Of a stretch of DNA of 64,000 nucleotides, positions 32,011-44,488 are shown piece after piece. The translations under genes were made by a program, and so were the position numbers. The number at the start of each line of letters is the position of its first letter. Position 1 is the stretch's first letter. The notes under the pieces are model-generated. The model was not told the origin of the DNA. It did not search any database and was given only the letters and a program-made list of their open reading frames with translations. Source of the DNA: Brachionus koreanus (Eukaryota; Rotifera; Eurotatoria; Ploima; Brachionidae); NCBI GenBank assembly GCA_016987375.1, contig PJRA01000313.1, positions 2,914,942 to 2,978,941 of the forward strand, written 5' to 3'.

Positions 32011-35000
32011 GATAAAGAATTTTTATTTTATCAAATTATTTAGTTGCTTGTTGATAATATTATTACAAATATTCGATCCGATTTTTTAAACTCGTTTCAA
32101 TTTTTAAAAGAATTATTGCATTCTTTTTTTAGAGTGTTTACATCTAAAACTTATTGTTTAATCGAAAATTAGAATATCTTATTTTTTAATTTTTTTTTTA
32201 AATTTGAAAAAAAAAATACTAACCTAGCAGAACTTTCTTTTCTTTGGACTAAAGAATCATAATTAAAAAAAAATTAAAATAAAGCTAAAATTAATCACTT
32301 AATCATTTAATTCGTTGAGTAAATTTTAAATTAACTGATTAAATTTATAATTCTGCCATTAAATAGAAACAGATTTTTGATTTTGTGACTTAGGGCTATT
32401 GATAGATCAAACAAAAAATAATTGCTTTGCTTAAACTAATAAATTATTGATTATTGAATTAACAAAATCACTTAAAATAATCTAGTCATCAAATAAATAA
32501 AATGAAATGAAAATAAAAAGGAAACAAATCAATAGTTTGTTGTCAATACAAAAAAAAAATTAAAACAGGCATTTAGAATGCTCATCGATTTATTTATTTA
32601 TGTATTTCTTTGCTTTAGTAAATTACGGAATCGACTTTTTAGGAAATTTTTTAATATACTACACTTTGTTGATTTTAATGGCTTAATTTCTCTAACAACA
32701 ATATAGAAAAACGCTATTATTTATTATCAAATTTTTGAAGCTTAATTAGACATAAACCTGAGCGATTTTTTAAAATAAATTCTACAAGCTTATTTAACTA
32801 TTAAAAATACTTTACTATACAATTTAGGTCAAAGGCACTTAAACTGGTAGATTAGGCAAGAATATTTGATGGAATCAATCTGTTCTAAAAAATTTGCTTA
32901 TAATTGAATGACAAGTCAAATATTTTGCCAACTACTCGGCTATTTCAAGTAAACTATAAACCAATTTTGACAATTAATTAAAAAAAAAACTTTATCAATC
33001 CATATCACAGAAAAGTTTATTCATTATTTGACTAAATTAATTGAAATATTTTAGTAAATTGAATTATTTATGTTTTAAAATTTCTGTATGTTTAAACAAG
33101 AAATCGAAGGAAAAAAAACTATTTGTAATTATTACAAATTCTACAACAATTTACAACAATGCATCAAGTTTGTATGATTTTCAATTTCTTCAATTAGAAA
33201 AAAACCTATTGAAATTCTTTAAAAAATGACTAGATCTAGGAATGTTTATTTTTTTCGTTTAGTATATTTTAATTTAGATTTCTAAACAAAAATTATTTTT
33301 AAAAATAAAATTTTGCTGCTTAATTTACACAAATTCTTTATCTAGTTCCAACTTTTTTTCGTATTTAAACTTACGATTTTTTTTCAATTTTAGCAAGCTT
33401 TGGCCTTATAGCAAATTTGTGATAGAATTATACGTGACTTGACTCAACCAGATTAATATAAAGTGATATAACACCATGTGGGTATTGCTCTTTTATAAAA
33501 AAAGAATTTTGAAAACCGAGTTATAATACTGAGGTATCCATGAATATGAATTAAATTAAAAAATCAATAAATCAATAATTACCATGTCTTTAGAAATTTT
33601 TTGTGTCTGGTCTGTAAACGAAAAGCACTCTCAGCCCCAGCGATTAGGTAGTAGAGAGCTCTATTTAACGAATTTTCTTTTTTCGGTCAATATTTTTCCA
33701 TTAATTCATAGAGGCCGTTCAGTTTTAGCAACTTTATTAGCATAAAAATAATGAACTAGGTTAAAATTTTAAAAAAGATTTTGAATCATTTTTGCTAGAT
33801 TTTTTCTTAGGTAATTTGTAATTTTCAGCCAAAAAAAAACAAAAACCTAAATCTTATTTTTTTTTATAAATTCCATACAAAATAAAAAATTATGCTTGGA
33901 GGTACACATAAATATTACAGGATGATCAACAACAACATAAAACTACAAACCCTTAAAAAATAAACTAAAAATCTTATTTCAATTTTATTTTTGCTAAATT
34001 TATTTTAAAGACACGAAATTTTCAAATATTGTATGATTTCAAATAAAAATGACCTGATAGTTTAAAGTGATCTCAAATGACTGTGATGAGCTATATTCAA
34101 GTCAAGTGTTGATTATTAGCAAGATATTTTATTGAATAACTTGGCCCAAATTTAAAAAAAAAAGAGAGAAATAAAAACAAAAATTTTTCAAAATTCTTAA
34201 TTCAATAATTTTATAAAATTATCTACTTGTTTTTCCTCGACAGATAATAAAAATTTTAAAAAACTTGTAATGAAATATGATTCAATTCATTATTATTAAT
34301 TTTTTTTTATCTAAATTAAAATTTTTCATCATAATATTGCTCACTATTTTAGATATAATTTATCTCTTAATTTTAATTAATTTTTTTCTAGTATATTTTT
34401 ATGACGAAATTCATTTTTGCCTACAAGGAATAGTTACGCAAGATGTTTACCTTGATTTTATTTCAGTTAAATTAAATTATTTTATAAACCAAAACTTATT
34501 TTTTTAATAAAACAAAATAAATTGTAATTGTTACAACTAAATGAAATCGATTTCTGATTTTTATGGTTTATAAAAATAAGTCGTTATTTACTAGGATATC
34601 AAACAAACAATTTAATTTTTAGTTTGTAATTTAAAACCACTTTTATTGATTGTTTGAGTTTTCGGTTTTAATTGACAATGAGCTGGACTCGAGAAAATAC
34701 CATTCGACTGTTTTGCATTGGAATCATTTAATATTATTTAGAATAAAAAATCAATCAATTTATTTAGCTTTTACTTCTTGTGTGACGTTCATGACAATCT
34801 CAAAATAAATTTCAAATGATCTCTTTATGTTTTTCAAAGGTAATAAATTAGTTAAACACATGAACTTTAAATTTATCACGAAAAATTTATGTTTTTTGTT
34901 TAAATTAAAAAACTAATTGCTTAAATATTAATTTAAAATTCTACATTAAATACTTAAACATAAATTCTTATTTTTTTAAAAGGAAAATTCTAATTTTATA

Positions 35001-37633
35001 GCTTAAACCAAAAATATATTTGATTATAATGTTTAAAATTGAACAGATAGCTATTTCTTAGCTTCTAATACTTAATTTAGGCAAAACACATATGATAGTT
35101 ATTCTTGCTCCAGAATCATCTGTTTGCCTCTGAACAATAGCTTGGGATTGTTTACATCTAATAGACTGAGTGCCAAATCTAAAAGAATTTAGGCGCTGTT
35201 AGCTTAAGTAATTTTAATTATACTTCACTTAATCTTAAACTTTCTATCTTAAAATTGTTTTTTTTTCCAAGAAATATGGCTGCATGATTTAAAAAATTTA
35301 TTGCTGTTAAGCCAAATATCTTGAATACTTTTACCCAGCACCTATTTAAATAACAAGACTCCCACATTAGTTAAATAAACATTTTGATGAAATCAAAAGA
35401 TAAAATATATTCAATGAAAACATTCAATTAGGATTAATTAAATGCTAAATTTTTCGTTTTCTTTTTTGAGCCATAGGGTAATTAAGAAGCATTGGCTAAA
35501 TATTTTATTCCTAATTGTTAACTAAAGAGTACAAAATGCTTAGCTAAGTCTGAACAAGAAATTTACTGAATTGATTTTTAATATTTATAACATTACATTG
35601 TTCTTTTATTTTGACTTTTGGCAAATCGTCGGAGGCACTCCTAAACCAATCAGAATAGTAAAATAAGATATATTTTAGAAGAAGGAATAGAGAATTTCAA
35701 CAAAATAACAGTTGCAAGGTATGCTATCAAGTCGGCTGCTATTTCATTCTTTTGCTCAAAAATTAATCAATTTGCCTGTTTAAGCCAAGTTCGTCTAGAA
35801 ACTTTAAACGGCACTTAGTATCTGTTTTTGTAAAGCCTATTATACTTAAGTATTCATAATATTAGCTAATGATCTAGATAAATTTTAAACCTAGCGCATT
35901 AACAATATTTCGTTTTTAAGTTAATTTTAAATTTCTATATATAGACTTGGCAAATGCGATTATCTTAATTAATTTCCTTCAGCATTTGAGATAAAAACTT
36001 CATACAGAGAACAAATTCCAATTATGTTTTAGCAATTCTAGTAAATTGATTTTTTTGTTGTTGTAAATATCTTCTTGAATCAAATCACAAAATATCAAAT
36101 GACATTAAGGAAATATTGCACAAGATTAAATCAAATGACAAAGTTAGATTTTTCTCTTGTTTTTTTTTGTTGTTGTTGAAAATAAACAACTTTAAAAAAG
36201 AATCAAATTTATTTTGAAAATCTAAACTTAAATTAGCGAATTAATATCGAAAATATTTTTCATTTCGGTATCGCTATAGTAACTGTATTAACTTAAGAGC
36301 CTATTGCCTGATAAATAAAACAAAGTCAGACTGGTCAGTTTTATTTGAGAATGTAAACCCGTACAAATTTAATAAATTTGTTTTGAAAAAATATTTGCTC
36401 GATAATCTTTCAAGAAAGAAGCTGAAAAAATTAAACTTAACTTAAGTAAATATCGTGATAATTAAACTTATTTTGTTAAGAAGCTTCATATCTACCAAAG
36501 TAGAGATTTAAAATTTAACTAAAGAAGAATTTTAAATTAGCATATTTGGGTCAAGCTCATATGTTTTTGCCTTTTAAATAGATTCTTTAATTTTTTTTTA
36601 TTTAGTAGATATTTTTACCGTTTTTGTTCTGTCTGTTTGACTCAATTATTTTATTTAAAATTCGGCAAATTTGTTTGCTTATCTGACGCTAAGGGTTTTG
36701 TGAAATTTTTTTAAAAAATCTTTTCGACCTAGTTAAATATCCTCAATTTATGATAAGATAAATTAAAAAAAGGTTATGTTTCCTTGTTTTGAATCTTTTT
36801 AAAAGTCCAGTCAAATTAAGCCAATACTGAAATAAATTACAATATTAAAAGCTTATTAATAAATTATAAAAATTATTTTATTTGAATTGAACGCTTAATA
36901 ATATCTGATACTAAACAATTAATTTTATCTTTTATGTTTATGTTTATTAATCCGTTAACACTCTTAAAATTATACAATTTTTTTTCATCTGCACTAGTTA
37001 TTTCAATAAAATGCTCAAATGGACCATGAATAAAAAATATTTATCAAATTTTAAAAATTCAACAAGAAAATAGCGGCATACTGAAATACTTAAATAAAAT
37101 TTCTTACTGAACTGATTAATGGTATCAAAATATTTTCGATCATCGTGTATTTTGCGGTACATTAGTTTACGATGAACTTTGAAAATTTGTTTTATATTTA
37201 CTTGAAGCATACCAGACGGAACATTTTGATTTAATCAGTTTGATTTATTAAAAAAATATTAATCCAACGGCGGAATACTTTTCTAAAAGAATAAATATAA
37301 TAATTTTAGTAGAAATTTTTTTTCTAGTTTCAATAAAAATAATTTAGGACTGTATGAGTCCATTCAGCATTTTTTTATTACATAATTGCTTTTTAATACT
37401 TTATTAAAATCTGCAGATTTTATCAGTTTTTATCAATTGAAATCAAATCTTTATTCTCAAGCTTGAATATATGCTATATCAATTAATTCACGAAAAAAAA
37501 TTCCAACAGTTCTTATTTTGCTATTTAATTTATTTTGATAGAAGTGAAGGATTTTTTCAATGAAAATTTGAATATAAAATATAAAATTCATCATAATAAT
37601 TCATAATTAAAAAAAAAAATCAAATAAAAATAA
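32011..37633. other. 5.6-kb gene-poor AT-rich region
   Basis: The longest stretch without a supported gene. The open frames at 33041-33229 and 34277-34507 are Phe/Ile/Leu/Asn-rich products of AT bias. A possible minus-strand first exon is listed at 37109-37210. No transposase, tRNA or long tandem array was seen. It may hold distal control elements or noncoding transcripts for the DRAK-like kinase and RECQL4. Confidence 0.4.
37109..37210 (-). CDS. possible first coding exon of an unrecognised minus-strand gene
   Basis: The minus-strand reading MLQVNIKQIFKVHRKLMYRK, then IHDDRKYFDTINQF, ends at a strong donor (A|GTAAGAA). Its composition is charged and balanced, unlike AT-noise frames. An acceptor (TTTCAG) lies only 27 nt on; skipping it would need an acceptor near 36994. 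No family is recognised and no complete model could be built. Confidence 0.25.
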
Positions 37634-40600
37634 ATGGCAGATATCCCGGTACTTTTCAGCAAAACCAAACTAAAAACGCTAAATTTTGCCACTAATTTAT
37701 CGTCGATTTTCAATAACTTTGAAGAAGAAGCAACTAGTGTTCATAAACCGCCTGTTTTGAAAAATAATGTAAATGTTGGAAAAGAAAATTCTAAATTACA
37801 AGGAACAAAAAGGACTAGAGAAAATTGTTCTGACGATGAAAATGAAAGCTTGCCAAATAAAACTAAAAAAATTGAACCACAATTTGAGGAAAGGCTTGAA
37901 AAATCTAAAAAGTTAAATTATTTTTTTGAATTTTGTGAAAATAATTTTTATCTTTAAGGCCTACTATTATAAATGATTCGAACTTTCGTCGTCTAAATAT
38001 GAAAACGTTTAAGTCTAAGGGCTATAGAGGTGGTACTTCCAAAGGAACTAAATTTAAACGATTCCAATGGGCCAAAAATAAAAATAAGAACAAACTAAAT
38101 GCAAAATATGGAGTTGGTAATGATGAAGAAACAAATGATGTCAACTACAATCTTTTGCATGATGATTCAGAAGAGAAGCCAAGTACGAATTCCAAGAGAT
38201 TTAACTGAGCTTTTATCTAAATTACATTTTTAGTTATGGAACAAGAGGAAGAGGTAGTTGATGATATGTCAGCAGAGGCCCAATTTGCTAGACTAAAAAA
38301 GCCACAAGAACAAGAGACTAAAAAAGTTGATAAAAAAAAATCTAATCTTCCTAAAGAATCTCCAGATCATAAAAGAAAAGAGCCAAAACTAGATAAAAAT
38401 CAAAAGTATAGCATTTTATTAATTATTGATTAACACAAAGTTAAAATTTTCAACTAAATTGCAGTTAAATTAAAATCATACTGTTATTATAGTCATTTAA
38501 TAAAATTAAGTAAAGAAAAAATTAAAATATTCAGGCTTTAGAAATTAAAGAGATTCAAATATTTTTTCATAATTGATTTCTATATTGTTAAATACCTAAA
38601 TTAATTTTTTTTTAAATTTTTAGTGAGTCTATTGTTAAAAAAAAAGAAATCATAAAACAAAAACAAAATGTTGAAAAAAAATCACAAACGAACAAAAAAA
38701 ACCAAAATAAAACCATTGAGGAAGATATAGTTGAGAGTAAACTAATATTTTCAATAAAAAAAATTTATCATTTTTTTAACTAAAGATTATGCAAAAAAAA
38801 TTATCGAAGAACATTTTGATGAGGATGAAAATTTAGTTGATAATTGTGGAATGGCATGTAAAGATGATCAGCTTAAGCCATTGTTTCCTGTAGATGAAAA
38901 TGGAAATGTTCTACACAAATTACCAGATTATGCGTTTAAAATTCTGGAAAAAGACTTTGGTCATAAAAATTTTAAAAAACATCAACAAGAAGCAATTATT
39001 AGAATAGCTAGTGGTCTATCAACGTTAGCAATTTTATCGACCGGTTATGGAAAAAGTCTTATATACCAATTTGCCACAATGCTTTATGTGAAAAAGTATC
39101 CTGGCTCTTTAGTTCTTGTTGTGTCTCCACTAATTTCCTTAATGCAGGATCAGCTTCATAATTTATCTAAAAGTCTAAGAGCTGCTTCATGTGACTCTAC
39201 TATGTCAGAAAAAGAATTTGAATTTTTAGTTCAGGATATAAATAATGGAAAGATTGATATACTTTACATGTCACCTGAAGCTATAATAAACAAAAAGATC
39301 AAAAGTCTTCCTCAATTGGCATTCGTGTGCATCGATGAAGTTCATTGCTTATCGCAATGGTCACATAATTTTCGTCCTTCGTACCTTCAACTATGTAAAG
39401 TAAATTAAAATTTTTTATTTTATTTAGCTAAGAATTATCTATAAATCTAATAATTAAGATTTTGTTCGATTTTTACAATGCTAAATGTATTCTCGGCTTG
39501 ACCGCTACTGCAACAGACAGCAGTATTGAAGAAATAAGAAGCTATTTTGATATAGACAAAAGAAACATCATTAAAGATTGCGATTTGCCAGAAAATTTAT
39601 CAATCAGTGTAACCAAGGATATAAATAAAGAACAAGCTTTAATTGAATTATTGAAGAGCTCCGAGTTTAAGCCATTTTTTAACCATGTCATAATTTATTG
39701 TAGTAGACGTGAACAAACAGAAAAGTTGGCTCAAATGCTACGCATGTCGCTATATTCATACAAAAAAAAATTTGATCTGGACATGTACTCAAAAATGGAG
39801 AGAAAATCTAAAAATTCAGACAAGAAAAAGCCAAAAAAAGAAGATAAAGAGATTAATGAGGAAGATATTGCCGAAGCTTACCATGCCGGTTTAAGTTTTC
39901 AACAGCGCAAGAGAATACAAAATCAATTTATAAAAGGAAAGCTAAAAATAATTGTGGCCACTCTTGCTTTTGGCATGGGAATAAATATGCCAAATATACG
40001 CGCTGTTATTCATTTTAACATGCCCAAATCTATTGAAAATTATGTTCAAGAAATTGGCCGTGCCGGAAGAGATGGCAAAAAATCACTTTGCCATTTATTT
40101 TTAGAAAATCAACGAGAAGACATTAATGAAATTAAAAAGTACATTCATATGAATGGTTATGATCAGCTCACCATTAAAAAGCTATTAGCTAAAATTTTTA
40201 GCGAGTGCGATTCTGAAAAATGTAAAAATAATACAAACTTTTTACATCATGTTGCTTTACCCATATCGGACATGATTGATTATTTAGACATTAAAGAAGA
40301 GACTATTTTGACTCTTTTATGCTATTTAGAAGCTGCTAATCATATCAAAATTTTTTCTAATTGTTTCAAATCATGCACTTTAACTAGCTATAAAGGAATT
40401 GATTATTTAAAGCAAGTATCTAAAACGAATGAGTTTTTAGCTAAAATACTTGAGCTTCACTGTAAAAATTCAAAATCGCCTATCGAAGAAAATGAAATAA
40501 AAATAGATATGATTGATCTATGCGAAAAATCTAATGGTTTGTTCAATAATATGATAAATATTTGATAAATTAATAGAAATTTATTTTATCTAATAGAAAA

Positions 40601-41375
40601 CTATGATATTATTAGGCAGAAATTGAGAAGACTTGAATGGCAGTTGGATGATAGCGGAAATTACAAGTCTAAAAGTGGCGTTAAATTACAATTCAGTAAT
40701 CAATCTTTTTATCTAAAGAGAAAATGCTTGTTTAAAGACTCGGAATTAGATGAAATAAACGATATGCTTTGGAAGCGGGTCGATACCCAAATGAAATTTT
40801 CATATGCAAATTTTAAATCACTTTATAAATTGTTAAGCGATAAAGCTTATACAAACATAGGAAATTTTATATCAAATTTTGATTTGAAAATTGAGGATAA
40901 TGGTGACACAATAAAATCAGACAAACATATCGGTGATAGTGATGAAAGTGATTTTGAAGAAAAATTAGAACTTTGTTCGAATTCAGAAGAAAAAACAAAA
41001 GAAGATTTAAATCAAAAATTTCTCTCTTTAAAAAGCAATATGTTAAAACAAAAATTAAATCAGTACTTCAATAGTGAATTCGATATTTTTGAGTATATCA
41101 AAGAATATCATTTTGAATGCGAGTCTCAAGCTTCTAGTCTAAGTAGAGAACATGATCAAAAGCGTTTAGTGGCCGATATTAAGAAATTTATTTTTAATTA
41201 TCAAAGTGATTTTAAGCTTAATGGGTCAATAATTGCAAGAATATTCCATGGAATCGGAACCCCTAGATTTCCAGCTGAAATTTGGGGAAGAAATAGGATT
41301 TTTTGGCGTTGTCATTTAGATTTTGACTTTGAACATATTGTCAAGATTGCTACACAACAATTACTAAATTTTTAA
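37634..41375 (+). CDS. RECQL4: RecQ-like DNA helicase RECQL4
   Basis: Seven exons: 37634-37911, 37959-38182, 38234-38405, 38624-38736, 38786-39399, 39459-40536 and 40597-41375, about 1085 aa. The helicase core shows HQQEAIIRIASG, Walker A STGYGKSLIYQ, VVSPLISLMQDQ, the box-II motif as DEVH (usually DEAH), LSQWSHNFRPSYL, GLTATAT, YHAGLSFQQR, ATLAFGMGINMPNIRA and IGRAGRDG. RECQL4-specific parts are SHNFRP, the upstream NFRRLNMK motif and the C-terminal IARIFHGIGTPRFPAEIWG block. RECQL4 functions in replication initiation and genome stability in nucleus and mitochondria. The N-terminal Sld2-like part is weakly conserved and Lys-rich. A Lys-rich insert (about MERKSKNSDKKKPKKEDK) splits the second RecA lobe before the YHAGL motif. 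Confidence 0.93.
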
Positions 41376-41775
41376 AAAAACGTTTTTGTCAGAAATTTTA
41401 TTTTTAGGATTTAAAATTTTTTTTTATAATTAAAGTGTTCTTAGAAAAATATTTTAATTTTTTCAATGCTTAAAGCTAATTATTATTTAAATCTTCCTTA
41501 AGTAATTAAAATCATTTGCTTAAAAATAAGTTCTAACTAAAAAAATATTTCCAAAAATTAAAATTTAATAAAATCAATTACAAAAATTTCCTTGTCTTTG
41601 TTTGAATATTATTTAAGAAAAATATTTAAATGATTAAAATTTGCCTATTAAATTATGATTTTGTAAAATTTGGTACAAAATTAAAAAATAGAACAAAAAT
41701 TAATGCTAAAATAGCTTATTTAACTTTTTTCTGAAGGCTTATTATTAGTTCAGTAAGCGTAAAAAAGTAAATTTA

Positions 41776-42310
41776 AAGTCTCTGCAAAATGCACTTTAGC
41801 CAAATTTGTCTAAATTTAAATTATGCTAAATTTGCACAGTTTTACAAGATTGTTAATAATAGTGCAACTATGAATGTTGCACCATGTTGCATTTACAGAA
41901 CTTTCTTTTGACTTTTAAAAGGGGCCATTAAAATTGATACCCCAAATTTTTTAATTTTTACCTCAATTATTTAATAAAATACCCAATTATTAAGATTTTA
42001 TTAAGATTTTAGATTCAAGAATGTGAATCATTAGAAGAGTTTAAAAGATCAATTAAAAACTTCCAATTTGATAACATTATTTGGAATTTTCATTAACTAA
42101 TCGACTTGCCGACAGTGATTAACAATCAATAATGTGATAAACAAGTTTTCTTAATTTTTATGTTTTTTTATTTTATTATTAGTGGTTTTTTAATAAAATT
42201 GAGCTAAAAAATTAAAAATTGGGGGTATTTTATTAAAAATTTGTGGTAATCGAACTAAATTTCTCTTTTAAAAGGAAAGTCATAAGAATTTTCAACATTT
42301 TATTCTGTCA
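41776..42310 (-). repeat. dispersed repeat copy B, split by an insertion
   Basis: Reverse-complement match to 17146-17330, running 41776-41922 and resuming 42276-42310. Shared blocks include gttgcatttacagaacttt, tagttgcac/aagttgcac and agtctctgcaaa. The break coincides with an inserted inverted-repeat element flanked by a duplication. Confidence 0.65.
41912..42275. mobile_element. inverted-repeat element with 11-bp flanking duplication
   Basis: The 342-bp insert (41923-42264) is flanked on both sides by the identical 11-mer CTTTTAAAAGG at 41912-41922 and 42265-42275. Its ends are inverted copies: ATACCCCAAATTTTTTAATT near the left, and the reverse complement of the right end reads ATACCCCCAATTTTTAATTT. 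It has no coding capacity. The duplication length and GGGGCC-like end hint at a hAT-type MITE, but that class is a guess. Confidence 0.65.
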
Positions 42311-43687
42311 AAAAGGTCATAAAATGTGAAGACAACTTTTAATCCTGAGTTCGTTGTATTTAAATAAAAAAAAGTTATTTTAGTTCCAAAAATTTTTTTA
42401 AATAAAATGATACTAGGAAAGCAAACTATTAGGGGGCTGTAAAGTTCGTTTCAATTCGATCTATTCAACTCAGAATATTGCATAGATTTGCAGACTTAGA
42501 TTTTCAGAATAAGCAAAGTTGCTTAAACATCACAACCCCAACTATTGAAATATAAAGTTCATAAAGAATATAATAGGCAGGAAAATGGTCTGGATGATAT
42601 GATTTAAGGCCAACATAAAGTAAATTATTTTTATCAGAATAGAATAGAGTAGTCTAAATATATTCTCTGTATATTAAATTAATTTCATCGACGAAAGGTT
42701 TTTAATTTATAATTAACTAATTTTTTACTAGATTATTTTAAGAAAACTTTTAAAATAGCATTAAAGTTTGAAGTAAAAAAATTTTCAATAGATTTTTTAG
42801 ATTTATAACATATGAACTAGATAGATGATTTTCAAATAAGCTATTATATACCTCTTTGTTAAAGATAAGATAAAATTAAAATTAGAATTGTTTGACGAAT
42901 ACTTTGAAGATTTTTTGAATAAAACAATCAAACATTTTACGTATTTTTTATGCAAATTTGTAGCTTAACTCTCTAAATGTAAAATCATTTTGGAAATACT
43001 TATTCAAATGATGAGAGAACATATAACAGCAATATTGAATATAAAAAACTTTCTAAAAAAGTTAACTTCTTAAAAATTTATTCAGCAAAAAATTTGATTC
43101 TTACATTACCATATTATGCTTAAACTTAAACTTATTGTTCATTGTTGTTTTATTTTTATTATGGAATAAACAGCATTTAATGTTTATTAGTTAGTTAAAT
43201 GATAAGACTCAGATTTTATTCTTGGTATATAAAAATCTCTTATAAACCTAAAAAAAGATCAGAATAATTCTATTTTTTCAATATTTTTTTGAAATTCGGT
43301 TTCATTTTTTCGAATCTGTTAGAATTTTTCCAAATTCCTAAATAAAACTTGCCATTTTTTTTAACTATTTTTCTTTATCATTCCGAATTGTAGAACAGTC
43401 TTAACTCAACATCAATTCTACTTTTAATCCTAATTGTTTATGATAATAATTTAATTCTATATTTTTCGTACAACTTAAATTATTCCGTTTTCTATCAAAT
43501 AGAATCGATTTTAGAAACAAACTATTCTTCTAAAGATAATAAAAAATGTAATTTAATTAAATTAAATTACGCCTCTACTTCTTTTGTTGAGAATAAATCT
43601 CATATATTTCAATTCAAATTAAATATAAAAATCAATTGAAAAAAAGGTAAAACTAATCAGTGAAATTTTGAATTTTAATAGATCAAA

Positions 43688-44488
43688 ATGATGAATCCAT
43701 TGAATATTCGCTGCAAAAAATGCGGTAAAAGCTTCGATCGGGGTGAACAAATGTCCCTCTACAATAATCAATATTATCACAATACATGTTTTGTATGCAA
43801 TTTTTGCGATCAATCTCTAGCTGGTATGGGTTTTTACACCAAACCAGATGGTTCTTTTCAATGTCAAAGATGCCATGTTTATCATGCGCCGAAATGTTTC
43901 GTGTGCAATGAGGCCATACCTGATGGCGTCAAATATAATATTTATCAAGGAAAGCACTTTCATAAAAGCTGCTTTAAATGCATGAAATGGTAATCTTGGA
44001 TAGAAAATAATTTAAATTAAGTAAAAATTCTTTTAAGCAATGGAATGATACCCGAAGGAAGAAGCTTTTTAGAGCATCCGGAAGGTTTTATTTGCCTTGA
44101 TTGTGGTAAAGTGACCAACCAAGATCATAAGGGAAGGGTCCATGGACGAGACCCTACTTCACCGAGTAATGCTACGTCTTCGAATCAACCTCATCCGGTA
44201 TTCTGCGATTTAAACCATAATTAATTTATATTTTATTAAATAAATGTTTAAGTCTGGTCGTGAGCATATTTGTGCCAAGTGTGTTCGACCAATACCACCT
44301 AATACTGTTTATGGAATTTATGAAAACAGACAATATCATCAAGAATGCTTCACTTGCAATCGGTAAATTTAAAACATTTTTAATTTACAGATAATCTAAT
44401 TTATCAAATATCAAGTTGCTCGAAAAATTTGGTTAACACAGTTTGCAGACGTCTTGGCTCGGCAATAGTATGCAAAGATTGTTCATAA
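43688..44488 (+). CDS. triple-LIM-domain protein
   Basis: Four exons, 43688-43989, 44038-44197, 44253-44362 and 44416-44488, encode about 214 aa. Three LIM zinc-binding domains fill the protein: CKKCGKSFDRGE to CQRCH (residues 9-58), CFVCNEAIPDGV to CLDC, and CAKCVRPIPPNT to CKDC. Each keeps the paired Cys/His zinc ligands (for example YYHNTCFVCNFC, HFHKSCFKC, QYHQECFTC). A short Ser/Asn/Pro linker joins LIM2 and LIM3. LIM-only proteins are adaptors at cytoskeleton or in the nucleus; I cannot assign this one to PINCH, FHL, CRP or paxillin families. The first intron falls inside LIM2, so the exons do not follow domain limits. Confidence 0.85.

Larger units (their letters stand above)
41376..43687. 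other. intergenic region carrying nested repeats
   Basis: 2.3 kb of noncoding DNA. It includes the second copy of the dispersed repeat and a smaller inverted-repeat element inserted into it (both listed). From 42420 to 43687 nothing further was recognised. Confidence 0.45.

Noticed and set aside
33600..33665. Less AT-rich stretch suspected to be a structural RNA
   Set aside because: No recognisable tRNA, snRNA or 5S pattern and no clear stem pairing by eye.
34277..34507. 76-codon hydrophobic open frame that looks like a membrane protein
   Set aside because: Ile/Leu/Phe/Asn bias is what AT-rich noise produces; no upstream context, splice logic or homology.
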